A stretch of DNA of 64,000 nt from Stentor roeselii (lineage: Eukaryota > Ciliophora > Heterotrichea > Heterotrichida > Stentoridae): assembly GCA_006503475.1 (NCBI GenBank), contig RSEH01000069.1:110948-174947 (forward strand). Direction: 5' to 3'. Of the stretch, positions 39,037 to 48,360 are shown in pieces. Position numbers and translations under genes: made by a program. Each line of letters begins with the position of its first letter. Position 1 is the first letter of the stretch. The notes under the pieces were generated by a model, which worked only from the letters and a program-made list of their open reading frames with translations, had not been told where the DNA came from and searched no databases.

Positions 39037-39237
39037 CCAAAGAATTCCCAATAAACCATCATTTTCTCCTCCTTCTCATCCACTTCTAATCCTCTCATCT
39101 TTACTCAAAAGAAAAATCCTAAAAAGTCCAAAACCCTACAAATCAATTAAACCTATTTCCACAAAAAACCGCCAAACTATGAATAAAAATATAAAAATCA
39201 AATATTCAAAATGACTTGCATATAAATTACGCACTTT

Positions 39238-40305
39238 ATGTCGATTACCACTTCAAGTATTACCGAACTATTCCTAAGAGAGACAGGGAACTCAATGTCT
39301 CATTCAACGATTCGAAGCGATTTCAAGGCTACTCCAGCCAGTTCACCTGCTCAAGAGACTTTTCCGACTTATTTCAAAGGGTCCTCAGCAGTTTGGGTGG
39401 GAAGTCGATACAACCTGACATTCATGCTTGACAGTCGGGGACGTGTCACAATGTACAACTCGTTTTTAAACAACTCAGGCTTTGTTCTGATCAATTCTCC
39501 AGACCATGCATTGAAATCAATGATCAGCAATGATTTTCTCTACGTTCTTGTCAGGTCTAAGTCTTCTCAGACCACATCTTTCATTCGATTTAAACTTAGT
39601 GACTTGCAGGTCTCGCTTTTTTGCCCTGAAAGACTTTTAGAACAACTTCAAGTCACTTATGAAAAGATACTTGAAGTAAACGAGCGGGATTTATTAGTCA
39701 TCTTGATCAATGGTGCCTTTTTGCAGGTCTGGTCTTTGGCTGAAGTGGCTTTGGTTCAACAGTTTTCTTATTCACCTGAACTGAAGTTCAGGTATTGTGA
39801 TGGAATTTTGGTTTTTTTTCAGCAGAACTTGAAAAAAACTTTTTTTGGAGTACTTCGAGATGGAGAGTTGAAAAGCTTTTCTTTCAACTCGGATCAAGAG
39901 ATTTATTTTTGTGAAATCGCTCAGGGAAAGGTGGTGGTTGGAATGAAAGGATGTCATTTGCAGGTTGTGGATTTGAGCAACTTTGAGATTGAGGTTGTTC
40001 AGAAAGGAATTCCGAAACAGGTTTTTTATCTGCCTTTGCATGACGAGGTCTTGGCGTTTTTTTCGAATGAAGAAGTTTTTATTATTGGCCAGGAAACCAC
40101 ATCACTTCAATTAAAAGGTCGTGATTTCGCATGTAGCGAGACAGAAAGCGACTTGCTGCTAACCTCATCAGACGGGTACTCCTACCTGAACTTCGACCCA
40201 ATCACGATCCTCCCATCAGGAAAGCACATCATCTCAACGGGCATCAACCCAGACACCCGTCAAATAATCTGCGCAGAAAAAGGTCAGATGCACATTTGTG
40301 ATTAA
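39238..40305 (+). CDS. WD40-like beta-propeller protein (weak repeats)
   Basis: The 355-residue protein has a Ser/Thr-rich N-terminus (1-45) and then a chain of short beta strands alternating with turns (for example NLTFMLDSRGRVTMY, FLYVLVRSK, DLLVILINGAFLQVWSL, KVVVGMKGCHLQVVDLSNF). The spacing of about 40 residues and strand pattern suggest a six- or seven-bladed propeller like WD40, though GH and WD dipeptides are mostly missing (one VWSL-type end is seen). Propellers usually act as protein-binding platforms. It is followed after only 20 bp by a coiled-coil gene on the same strand. A fold prediction is required to confirm the propeller. Confidence 0.65.
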   Translation: MSITTSSITELFLRETGNSMSHSTIRSDFKATPASSPAQETFPTYFKGSSAVWVGSRYNLTFMLDSRGRVTMYNSFLNNSGFVLINSPDHALKSMISNDFLYVLVRSKSSQTTSFIRFKLSDLQVSLFCPERLLEQLQVTYEKILEVNERDLLVILINGAFLQVWSLAEVALVQQFSYSPELKFRYCDGILVFFQQNLKKTFFGVLRDGELKSFSFNSDQEIYFCEIAQGKVVVGMKGCHLQVVDLSNFEIEVVQKGIPKQVFYLPLHDEVLAFFSNEEVFIIGQETTSLQLKGRDFACSETESDLLLTSSDGYSYLNFDPITILPSGKHIISTGINPDTRQIICAEKGQMHICD

Positions 40306-40325
40306 TTATTAATTCGCTGATAATA

Positions 40326-41567
40326 ATGGACTGCTTCGTCTTGAACCCTTCAACAGGTCCTTTCACTGAGAGTCAAAACTTGTTGAAACTCTTGCAAACC
40401 CTCGAACAAGACCTGGAACAGCCTTACATTGAAAGAAGACTCAAAAGTGTCACTCAAAAATCAAGTCTTTTAGATGAGTTGCAAGACACAGTCCATGAAC
40501 TGAACCAAAGAGAAAAAGACCTCTTGGCTTGCATTGGAATCGCGAAAATGCTGGTTTCGAACAATGGGACTTTACTGCAGGAAAATAATGAACTTAAACT
40601 TGATGTTATTCGAATTAAAAGTCATTCACAATTGCTTAGTGATGAAATCGCCAGGCTCAAGGAAGAACTTGAAATTGCTGAAGAGAAATATGTTCAGGTT
40701 AATCATACTTTGGTTAATACTGAGACTGAGTTTATTAAGTTGTGTGCTGAAGTTAAAATTAAAGCTGAGACTGGGGAGAAACCTAGTAGGAAAGTTAGTG
40801 TTGATCGATATGAGGCTGAGTTGTTTGAGATTTCTACTAAGTTTATGGCGGAAAAAGACTTTTTACTAGCAGCTAAGCTAGAAGCAGAAAAAAAAGTAAA
40901 ACACCTCGACTTAAAACACCAAGAATCTCAAAAAACTCTATCCGAACTCGAAGACAAGAACCAAATCCTTCTCTCAAAACTATCAAAACTAAAAGAAAAG
41001 TTCGAAACCCTTCAAGAAAAATTCAACCTCGAGCTACAATCCCGTGAAGAATCCGAAATTTTATACGACCAATTATTCGACAAGCACAAAAAGCTGTTAA
41101 TTTTAAGCGAAAAGCAATCAGAAGAGCTAGAAATCCTAAAAAATCCTTCTGAATCTTCAGCCTTTTTAACCTCAGCCGAAGGCGGAAGTCTTCAAAGAGA
41201 ACTGCAAGACCTTGAAGAAGACTTCGAAGCAGAAGGTTTTGAAAGTCCTCCAAAGCGACGTTTAAGTTCAAGTTTAAGAAATAGTTTCAAAATGATGGCA
41301 AGGACGATAGGAATCTTCAAACAAGACCCAGTCGCAGTCACCACAAAGAAAAAACAAAGAAAAGCGCCTTGTGAAGAGTACTTCGTCCTCGCCACTCAAG
41401 CCATCAAGCTGAACTCGCCTTACATGGACAGTATCTGCACGATAAACGCGAAAAAATTATATGAAAACGCGCTGCAAAATGAGGTACCTTTCCACAAATG
41501 GCACCTTTGGATTGAAAATCAGCTGAATTCGGCTTATTTATCTGGAGTTTATGCAAAAGCTAGGTAA
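40326..41567 (+). CDS. Coiled-coil protein with a possible CC1 box (HAP1/BICD-like dynein adaptor)
   Basis: The 413-residue protein is mostly coiled coil (about 45-280), ending in a globular tail with a conserved-looking segment (YFVLATQAIKLNSPYMDSI, about 349-367, and WHLWIENQL). Residues 65-80 (KDLLACIGIAKMLVSN) resemble the CC1 box of HAP1, TRAK and BICD adaptors, in which an A-A-x-x-G core binds the dynein light intermediate chain; here the core is A-C-I-G. This suggests a dynein/dynactin cargo adaptor, which is inference from one short motif. An alternative is an unrelated cytoskeletal coiled coil. It starts 20 bp after the preceding stop (context gataataATG) and is convergent with the VWA gene, 36 bp away. 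Confidence 0.7.
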   Translation: MDCFVLNPSTGPFTESQNLLKLLQTLEQDLEQPYIERRLKSVTQKSSLLDELQDTVHELNQREKDLLACIGIAKMLVSNNGTLLQENNELKLDVIRIKSHSQLLSDEIARLKEELEIAEEKYVQVNHTLVNTETEFIKLCAEVKIKAETGEKPSRKVSVDRYEAELFEISTKFMAEKDFLLAAKLEAEKKVKHLDLKHQESQKTLSELEDKNQILLSKLSKLKEKFETLQEKFNLELQSREESEILYDQLFDKHKKLLILSEKQSEELEILKNPSESSAFLTSAEGGSLQRELQDLEEDFEAEGFESPPKRRLSSSLRNSFKMMARTIGIFKQDPVAVTTKKKQRKAPCEEYFVLATQAIKLNSPYMDSICTINAKKLYENALQNEVPFHKWHLWIENQLNSAYLSGVYAKAR

Positions 41568-41603
41568 GATTATTATAATTCTGCAGAACTTACTTAATTA
41601 ATC

Positions 41604-44600
41604 TTATTCTTCAGATTTTTCAGCACTTTTCAGGTACTGGTCAAGATGTTTCCAGGGATGTTTGCTTGAATTTAGTTTCTTGAGAAGGTCTTTCGTTTTG
41701 AAGTCCCAGTCGATTTTTTCGTTTTTTTCAATGCGAGCGATTTTGAGTCTTTCCACGAAATTTTTAACTTTATTTAAAATTCTGATTTCAGAGTGTCCAT
41801 TGATGCACCATTCGATTAAAACTTTCTGATTTTCTTTCAAGTTATTTTCCTTTAAGATTTCAGATATATCAATATGATAACTCGTGTAATCTTTAAGTTC
41901 TTCCAAATGTTTTTCAAGTTTTTTCACTTTTCTCTTTTTATTCTTCCTGACCTCATCATCATATTCTTGAGTCCATCCATGAGGACCTGGAAATTTCAAG
42001 TCTTTTGTATGACCATGTCGATTAGGAGCAGTCGTGTTTCGAAGACATTCGACTGTCTTTTTAAAGAGACTTTTGATGTTTTCACTGAGTTCTTCAGAGA
42101 ACTGGAACTTCTGAAGTACCTGTCTTAATGACTTGCGCAAGTCCCCTGGAGGCGAGTTGGTCCAGTCGCCGATGACCAGAGCGAGTCCAAGAGTCCTGAG
42201 CTTGTCTTCCTCGTTGATCTGATTCAAAACTTCCAGCACATCACTGCGGCAGAGTTTCAAAGAAAAGCCATCAATTGAGTACTCTAAACTTTTAAGACTT
42301 TCGTTGCAGGATTCGAAAGAACCTGCAGGTAAATTTAAAACTTTTTCAGTTAAAAAGGCCAGACCTGCTGCTTTTCGTTTCAAGTTCCACTGGTTGACTT
42401 GTTCTCTGAATTCTTCTTTTAAGATCTCCACGCAACGGTCATGAAGAGCGGAGATGTTCAAAGGTTCAAGAGAAATTCTTAGCCATTCTTTTGAGCCTTC
42501 GTCGAGTTTGTAACGAGCTGTTCGCTTTTTCACGAGTAAGGACTCGATAAACACGTCGAATAACAACTCGTCTGAGCAGAGTGATTGAAAAGAAAGGACC
42601 TTTGCGTCGTTAAAGGCTTCTTCGCAGTTGTTGGTTTTTAAATTGCACACGAAAAGGCCGATTGCTGTTTTAAAGACGTTTAAAGCTCCAGTGATGACTG
42701 AGTTGCTTGAGACGTGAGATTTTACCTTTAGAATAAAACTGTCTTCAAGTCTTTTTCCTCGCTTTAGAACTTCTTCTAAGTAATGTTGGCCGCTCAGAGG
42801 GTCAAAATCTGTGATGCTCGTGGATTCTATGATTAGAGAAGCAAGTTGTTTTTCAGTTGGTAAACGTAATTCTGGTCCGTCTTTTTTCAACTCGTATGAA
42901 ACTACCTCTGCTGAGTACTCTTCGAATAAAAGACGTAGGACTTGCTGGGATTTTTCGGTTTCTGGAGAGTGTTTGCGGAAAAATGTTAATATTCCTGCGA
43001 AGACCTTTGATATACTGTCTACTGGATTCAATGCTAGACCTTTTTTCGCTGCTCTGTAAAGTTGTAGGCCTGGTTTGATATCTGAAACTTCAAATGAATG
43101 AGCAAGACTTCTCAACAAGTCCCATTCACCTTGATTAAAATTCGGGCCTTTTTCACGAATTCGAATCAAATGCCATAAAGTTGCTGATTGAAGGCCGATG
43201 CTCATCGAAGGAAAGATTTTGTAGCCTCCAGAGACCAAGTGACTTTGAATCAGTCCTTGCAGGGTTGGGAAGAAACCGAGTAGTTTGTAGAATTCTGATA
43301 ATAAACTTGAAGACGGAGGAGCGAATATCAAGGCTGAGTTGAATTTTTCAGAGGATGCTAACGATATGTAGGTGTTTTCACCTTCAGGACGTGAAGATAT
43401 TGCTGCTGATGCTGTCGATATCCCTGAATAGTCGATTTTTCCGAGAGAGGCTGACCAGGCATCGCCGAAGTCTTCTTTGCCTGTTGCATCTGTGGTAAAC
43501 TTAACGTCGATGAAACGGATGAGAATCATTTGAAGTACCAAGTCCATCCAGTTACTAACATCAAGTTCCGAGTAAGGTTTCGGGTTCAATTCAATAATTT
43601 TCGCAACAAGTTTATCAATAATAACCAAAGGATTCACAGGCAGATCCTCCTGATGAGTAAAAGTTTTCCCTTCACCTTTTTCCTTAACACTTTTGATATA
43701 CTTTTTGAAATTTTCAAGTTTTTTGACATCCCATTCAATATTCCTTTCCTTAGCAGCAAGTACCTGAAGAGTAGCCATCAAATTATTGACATCAACTTCA
43801 ACCTGGTCAAAGTTCCCATTTCCTAAAATAAACTGAAATCCTCTAAGCAAGACCCTAACAGAAGCCGCGACCTGATCAGCAGAGACTCCTCTGCACCGAG
43901 TAGCAGCTTTTTTTCCAGCGAATCTATCAATAGCAGTTCTAAAAGGAGCAGCGATTCTTTCAGCCAGTTGTTCAGAGTCTCCAATTTCCTTATAATCTTT
44001 ATGAACTTTATCATTTTTCCCCTGATCTTCTTCGACCATCTGGAAATCGTCAGGGTCAATGTCAAGAATTCCGAAGCCTCCCGACAAGTCTTCAGTGTTG
44101 ATGGTTCTCAGAAGGTTCAAGTCTCTAGAAACTGAAAGTCTTTGAAAGGTGTCCAACAAGACGCCCAGTCCTCCTGCCAAGGCTTCACTCGAGGCTTGTT
44201 TGGGGCACAGGACAAGTCCTTCAGTCATGACTGCAGCTTGATGGAACCAGACAGATCTTCGTGAGTCGCCGTATAAGACAGGGACGAAAGTGACGTTTAA
44301 AGAGTCGATCACCTGACAAAGAACGATGAAAACATCAGTATCGTCAAATCCTGCATTTTCCAACCATTTTCGCTCATCAAGTGTTTCAGCGCCTTCTCCG
44401 AAACACTTGCAATGAGGAGGGGCATCAGTGATGATAAAGCAAAGAAGGTTGTCGTTGATGTCGAAACTGTCGACTAATGAAGCGATTCCTGCTGTCACGT
44501 TTTCAGGACCGTCTCCTCCGCCTGCGTTGATTGTTGGGTTGTCTGGAGGATGGCAGAGGGTGATGTCTTTGGTGTACTTCACAAGGCCTTCTGATTTTAA

Positions 44601-44801
44601 ACCCACTGGGGATTTCGACACGTGGCAGCCTGGGTTCTCGGTGAAGGTCCAGATGTGGATGTCGACGAATGGACGGTCGATTTCACAGAACTTTGCTATC
44701 ATTTGCTTTACTCCTTCGATTTGACTACCCATACTTCCTGTGATGTCAACTAAAAACACCACTTGAAGAGATTTTTGAGTCACTTCTGCTGCTTTGCTCA
44801 T
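41604..44801 (-). CDS. Large protein with N-terminal VWA domain (vWKA-like)
   Basis: The first ~230 residues of this 1065-residue protein form a von Willebrand A domain. The MIDAS is largely intact: D19-I-T21-G-S23-M, D97 in GGGDGPENV and D126 in ITDAPPH. The GGGDGPE and TDAPPH segments match the VWA type found next to alpha-kinases (vWKA) in protists, but no alpha-kinase follows. The remaining ~830 residues are helical and hydrophilic with no domain I can name; the C-terminus is basic (about 960-1050). There is no signal peptide, so this is an intracellular VWA protein, a type used as a protein-complex scaffold. Start ATG (context ataaatATG), divergent from the kinase gene over 156 bp. Confidence 0.82.
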   Translation of the reverse strand: MSKAAEVTQKSLQVVFLVDITGSMGSQIEGVKQMIAKFCEIDRPFVDIHIWTFTENPGCHVSKSPVGLKSEGLVKYTKDITLCHPPDNPTINAGGGDGPENVTAGIASLVDSFDINDNLLCFIITDAPPHCKCFGEGAETLDERKWLENAGFDDTDVFIVLCQVIDSLNVTFVPVLYGDSRRSVWFHQAAVMTEGLVLCPKQASSEALAGGLGVLLDTFQRLSVSRDLNLLRTINTEDLSGGFGILDIDPDDFQMVEEDQGKNDKVHKDYKEIGDSEQLAERIAAPFRTAIDRFAGKKAATRCRGVSADQVAASVRVLLRGFQFILGNGNFDQVEVDVNNLMATLQVLAAKERNIEWDVKKLENFKKYIKSVKEKGEGKTFTHQEDLPVNPLVIIDKLVAKIIELNPKPYSELDVSNWMDLVLQMILIRFIDVKFTTDATGKEDFGDAWSASLGKIDYSGISTASAAISSRPEGENTYISLASSEKFNSALIFAPPSSSLLSEFYKLLGFFPTLQGLIQSHLVSGGYKIFPSMSIGLQSATLWHLIRIREKGPNFNQGEWDLLRSLAHSFEVSDIKPGLQLYRAAKKGLALNPVDSISKVFAGILTFFRKHSPETEKSQQVLRLLFEEYSAEVVSYELKKDGPELRLPTEKQLASLIIESTSITDFDPLSGQHYLEEVLKRGKRLEDSFILKVKSHVSSNSVITGALNVFKTAIGLFVCNLKTNNCEEAFNDAKVLSFQSLCSDELLFDVFIESLLVKKRTARYKLDEGSKEWLRISLEPLNISALHDRCVEILKEEFREQVNQWNLKRKAAGLAFLTEKVLNLPAGSFESCNESLKSLEYSIDGFSLKLCRSDVLEVLNQINEEDKLRTLGLALVIGDWTNSPPGDLRKSLRQVLQKFQFSEELSENIKSLFKKTVECLRNTTAPNRHGHTKDLKFPGPHGWTQEYDDEVRKNKKRKVKKLEKHLEELKDYTSYHIDISEILKENNLKENQKVLIEWCINGHSEIRILNKVKNFVERLKIARIEKNEKIDWDFKTKDLLKKLNSSKHPWKHLDQYLKSAEKSEE

Positions 44802-44957
44802 ATTTATTGCAACAGAACTTGTCAGAATATGGAAGGATTAGGAAAATTTATAGATTAAGTTATGAAAGGAGTTATTAAGATTTTCAGAAAAGGTTAAAAA
44901 ATTTACTTTAAGAATTCTTGAATCACTTATTTCATTCTTCATTTTCCAATAATCCAA

Positions 44958-47045
44958 ATGCGACTCATTTTTAAGTTCGAATCTCACCGAATCGTGCAAG
45001 AAACGAACACAAGTCAATCAATAGAACAAGTGAAAAAACAAATTTCATCTCGCGCAGGAGTTTCTTGGGACTCACTATTATTTTCCCTAGATCTACCTTC
45101 AGGTCGTCGAGACTTGCAAGATTCCGAGTTGCTATCAAATCTAAATCTTTCGGAGAACAGTACAATCCAAGTGAAGACGGAATCAAAAAACCCAATAACA
45201 AGGACAAAAACCCGAGAACGTTCATATCTGGAGTCCATAGGAATGGACGAGAATCTCCCATCACGGGACTCGAACCCTTTACAAGTGGCGATAGACGCCT
45301 GCAAGCGAGGGTCATTAAAAGAGCTGTCAAGAATAATAGAGATCTTCGAGCAGACCAATCCTGGAGAGATCGATTTGATGCATCATTGCACTGACAACTT
45401 GTGGACCCCTCTTCACTACGCAGCTTACTACGGCAGAGACGACATCGTCAGGTACCTGATCAGCCGGATGGTGAACGTGAATTCAGTGACTGTTGATGAG
45501 TGGACTCCTTTACAACTGGCCAGCTGTAGAGGCCATATAAGTTGTGTTCAAGCACTTGTCGCTTATGGCAATCTTCAAGTCAACAAAATGACCAGATTTC
45601 GAGGCACTGCCTTGCACCTCGCTTGTGAAGTGGAATCTGTTGAGATTGTTGAACTTTTACTGCAAAAAGGATCTTTCGTTACTTTAGTTGACCCTAATGG
45701 CGATACTCCTTTTGATAAGACTCATAATGACAGGATTTTAAAGACTTTGGCTTCTGCGATGACCTCTGAAGAAAGTAACAAGATGAAAAATCGTGTACCG
45801 GTCAGTCGTGTCGATGAAGTCTTTATTTCTAATGCTTTGGATATACATGGAAGACCTGTCGTTGTACATCTTGATATTCAACAACAACAACTGAAAAGAT
45901 TTCCTAGCATGGAGGTCTTCAACGCCCGAGGAGAAGCTGAAATGACTTTAAACCTTCAAGACGTGCAGAATGTGAGGACTGAGTTCAACAAAGCCACTCA
46001 TGAATATTATTTCATTGTGGAAAGTGACTTGGCCTGTGACAGGTACTACACTTATAACAAAGAACTCAGCCTTGAATGGGCAAATGAACTAAAATATGCT
46101 GCTAATCATGCACAGACGTTAAACATCGTCAGAGAAAGAGCAGTCACTAAGATTGAAAGACCTGTCAAAAAAGAACAGGTCGAAAATCACAAGGTCGAAG
46201 GAACAGAAGTCATTAATTTCGAAAGTTTTGAACTGTTAGGAGAACTCGGCCAGGGCAGTTTCGGAATTGTTTATAAAGCGAAAAAAAAGAACTCCGGAGA
46301 AATTTTCGCTATGAAGTGTTTATCGAAGGTCGCTTTGAAGAAACAACGTCAGTTGAAGTACGCGATCAGTGAGTGCAAAATAATGAAAATCCTGAAAAAT
46401 CCTTTTGTTTTAATGATGCATTACGCCTTTCAAACCAGTCAGTCCTTATACATGGTTCTGGACTTTTGCCCCAATGGTGACCTGTTAGGTCTGATAGAAA
46501 AATACGAGAAACTTGGAGAAGACGTGGCAATGTTCTACACTGCTGAGACAGTTCTAGCACTGGACTATCTTCATTCACTTGATATTGTTTATCGTGACTT
46601 GAAACCTGCGAATATTTTGGTGGATAAAGATTTTCATGTGAAACTCGCAGATTTCGGCCTGGCGAAAGAAGACATCACGAATACTCCTGCCATGACCATG
46701 GCAGGCTCTCCAGCGTATTTACCTCCTGAGATAGTTGAAAGAAAAGGCGCTTCTACTGCTTCTGACTTGTATGGAGTTGGAGTCTTGCTTTATGAACTAC
46801 TCACAGGCAACTTGCCTTATTACAACCCTGACATGGAAGCATTATTTGACAGTATTGTTAAGGATACCATCAACTTTCCTAGTTTTCTCTCAACTGAAGC
46901 TGTGGATTTAATTAGAAATTTGATGCAGAAAGACCCTTTAAAACGTTTAAAAGTCCCAGAAATTAAAAACCATCCATTTTTTAGAAGTATCAACTGGGAA
47001 CACCTGGCGAAACGAAAAATAGTTCCACCTTCCTTATATAATTAA
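44958..47045 (+). CDS. Ubiquitin-like/ankyrin/PH/AGC-type protein kinase
   Basis: The 695-residue protein combines four modules. Residues 1-75 are ubiquitin-like (two strands, a helix, then LDLPSGRRDLQDSELL). Residues 146-265 hold three to four ankyrin repeats (TPLHYAAYYGRDDIVRYLI and two others). Residues 285-395 look like a PH domain. The kinase domain spans about 421-680: GQGSFG at 432-437, Lys453, Y545-R546-D547 with LKPAN, D565-F-G, and SPAYLPPE as activation segment and APE site. YRDLKPAN and the sequence style point to the AGC group. All catalytic residues are present, so it should be active. Membrane recruitment by PH and partner binding by ankyrin repeats are likely modes of control. 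Its TAA overlaps the stop of the convergent SHIPPO gene. Confidence 0.88.
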   Translation: MRLIFKFESHRIVQETNTSQSIEQVKKQISSRAGVSWDSLLFSLDLPSGRRDLQDSELLSNLNLSENSTIQVKTESKNPITRTKTRERSYLESIGMDENLPSRDSNPLQVAIDACKRGSLKELSRIIEIFEQTNPGEIDLMHHCTDNLWTPLHYAAYYGRDDIVRYLISRMVNVNSVTVDEWTPLQLASCRGHISCVQALVAYGNLQVNKMTRFRGTALHLACEVESVEIVELLLQKGSFVTLVDPNGDTPFDKTHNDRILKTLASAMTSEESNKMKNRVPVSRVDEVFISNALDIHGRPVVVHLDIQQQQLKRFPSMEVFNARGEAEMTLNLQDVQNVRTEFNKATHEYYFIVESDLACDRYYTYNKELSLEWANELKYAANHAQTLNIVRERAVTKIERPVKKEQVENHKVEGTEVINFESFELLGELGQGSFGIVYKAKKKNSGEIFAMKCLSKVALKKQRQLKYAISECKIMKILKNPFVLMMHYAFQTSQSLYMVLDFCPNGDLLGLIEKYEKLGEDVAMFYTAETVLALDYLHSLDIVYRDLKPANILVDKDFHVKLADFGLAKEDITNTPAMTMAGSPAYLPPEIVERKGASTASDLYGVGVLLYELLTGNLPYYNPDMEALFDSIVKDTINFPSFLSTEAVDLIRNLMQKDPLKRLKVPEIKNHPFFRSINWEHLAKRKIVPPSLYN

Positions 47046-47911
47046 TAGTCTTTCCCGAAGTCATCAATTTCACTTAAAGAACTGTGAAGTTTATAATTCG
47101 TGCAAGAAGAAGTAGTGAGTTTCCTTCCACTACTCACATTATAATCAGAAGGTCCAGGAAGAGCAGGTCCAGAGAGTCTTTGGAATTTTTCAGCTTTAGA
47201 AACAGCGAAAGACTTATATTTCAAGTTCTTCACCACGTCGTACTGCCCTGGCCCTGGCAGCTCTGAAAGTCTTTCAGATTTCCTCCCTGATGGAAACTTG
47301 AAGACCATGGAACTTAAAGTCGTCGGACTGTTGTAAGCCCCAGGGCCAGGAATTTCTTCTATTTCTGCATATCTTCTGCTCAAGTCAGACCCAAACCGCC
47401 ACCGAGGCCCTTCTCCGAAGGAAGATCTTTGACTGTACTCCCCAGGACCTGGATTTTTGGCGAGTTCTGGATTAAAAAAGTTATCTTTTCGCTTTTCACT
47501 GCCGAAAATAGCTCTTCTTGGCTTACTTTGAGTTTTTTGATATGACTCGTGGATGTCGGGGAAGACGGAATTTGTTTGGGTCAGGACTTGAAGAAAGAAC
47601 TGGTCGTTAAAAGGAAGCTTTTTTAAATTGATTTGGTTTTTGAAGGATTTTGGCGAAAATGATGGCTTTTTTTGATTGAATGATGATGGCAGGTCGTAGG
47701 AACCGGGAGATGGGGATTCTGGGATTTGGTAAAAAGATGATCTTTTGGTTTGAGAAAATTTTACACCTGGAGACTGGGAACCTCGTGTGAAGTAACTGCC
47801 TGGACCTGGGATTGGGTCGACTGATTGGGTGTAAAATCGAGAGGCTCTGCTCATTGAGGGGTTTTGTTTGATTTTTTCACTTTGCACACTTTTGTAACGA
47901 ATATGCTTCAT
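47042..47911 (-). CDS. SHIPPO-repeat (PGPGxY) axonemal protein, STPG/ODF3-like
   Basis: The 289-residue basic protein contains about five to six SHIPPO repeats: IPGPGSY (about 34-40), SPGSYDL, NPGPGEY, IPGPGAY, LPGPGQY and LPGPSDY, spaced 20-40 residues with Ser/Lys/Phe-rich linkers. SHIPPO proteins (ODF3, STPG, CIMAP families) bind microtubules and several are inner proteins of axonemal doublets. Length fits the family. The ATG at 47911 lies within a locally duplicated sequence: diverged copies of the start region lie further upstream. The stop overlaps the convergent kinase gene at TTAA (47042-47045). Confidence 0.9.
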   Translation of the reverse strand: MKHIRYKSVQSEKIKQNPSMSRASRFYTQSVDPIPGPGSYFTRGSQSPGVKFSQTKRSSFYQIPESPSPGSYDLPSSFNQKKPSFSPKSFKNQINLKKLPFNDQFFLQVLTQTNSVFPDIHESYQKTQSKPRRAIFGSEKRKDNFFNPELAKNPGPGEYSQRSSFGEGPRWRFGSDLSRRYAEIEEIPGPGAYNSPTTLSSMVFKFPSGRKSERLSELPGPGQYDVVKNLKYKSFAVSKAEKFQRLSGPALPGPSDYNVSSGRKLTTSSCTNYKLHSSLSEIDDFGKDY

Positions 47912-48300
47912 CCTTCTGTAGAAAAGTATTGAGATTTAGTTGATTATTAAAGGAATAAATTAAGGGGTTTCGGATGTGGTAAATGGAAAGGTTATGTTTC
48001 ATCTTTCTGTATATGATTAATGAGAATTGTTTGATTATTAAAGAATGAGGGTTTTTTTGGCTTTGGGTAAATGAAAGGTTTAATTTTTGACTTGAAGAGT
48101 ATTTTAATGAATATGCTTCATCCTTTGGAAAAATAATTGATTACAAGGTTATTAAAAAAATAATTGAGGCTTTTAACTTTGTATAATTTTAGAGTTTTTT
48201 CTAATTTTTTCACTTACCCACTATTATATCGAGTATGCTTCATCCATCTCTCTATAATTATTGAAAGATGTTTTATTATTAATGAATAATTTATGGTTTT
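47858..48300 (-). repeat. Degenerate tandem duplications of the SHIPPO gene's 5' end
   Basis: The minus-strand motif GGATGAAGCATA, which contains the SHIPPO start codon, recurs upstream. Intact or near-intact copies lie at 47902-47913 (the gene), 48112-48123 and 48234-48245, and a mutated copy at 47993-48004. The spacing is about 91, 119 and 122 bp. The flanks match too: each has a TTATTAAT-type stretch just before the ATG. The farthest copy still resembles the first ~18 codons of the gene but has a stop and small indels. This leaves no room for another gene in the 449 bp between SHIPPO and MON2. Confidence 0.85.
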
Positions 48301-48360
48301 TCAACTGTGAATAAATAAAAACTCAAAAATTTCAAAGCCCAGATTTTTCATTAAATATTT

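Noticed and set aside
39030-39062. Extending the 99-residue gene to an ATG at 39059
   Set aside because: The frames differ by 2 (mod 3), and no 14- or 17-nt GT-AG segment or known intron size fits.
45240-45290. tRNA-like B-box in reverse (acgggactcgaaccctt)
   Set aside because: It lies inside the solid kinase coding frame and no cloverleaf arms or A-box pair with it.
5029-45460. Recurrent GGTACC(T) hexamers/heptamers (e.g. 5029, 6675, 29835, 41486, 45449)
   Set aside because: They fall within coding frames in different phases and match common codon pairs; spacing is irregular.
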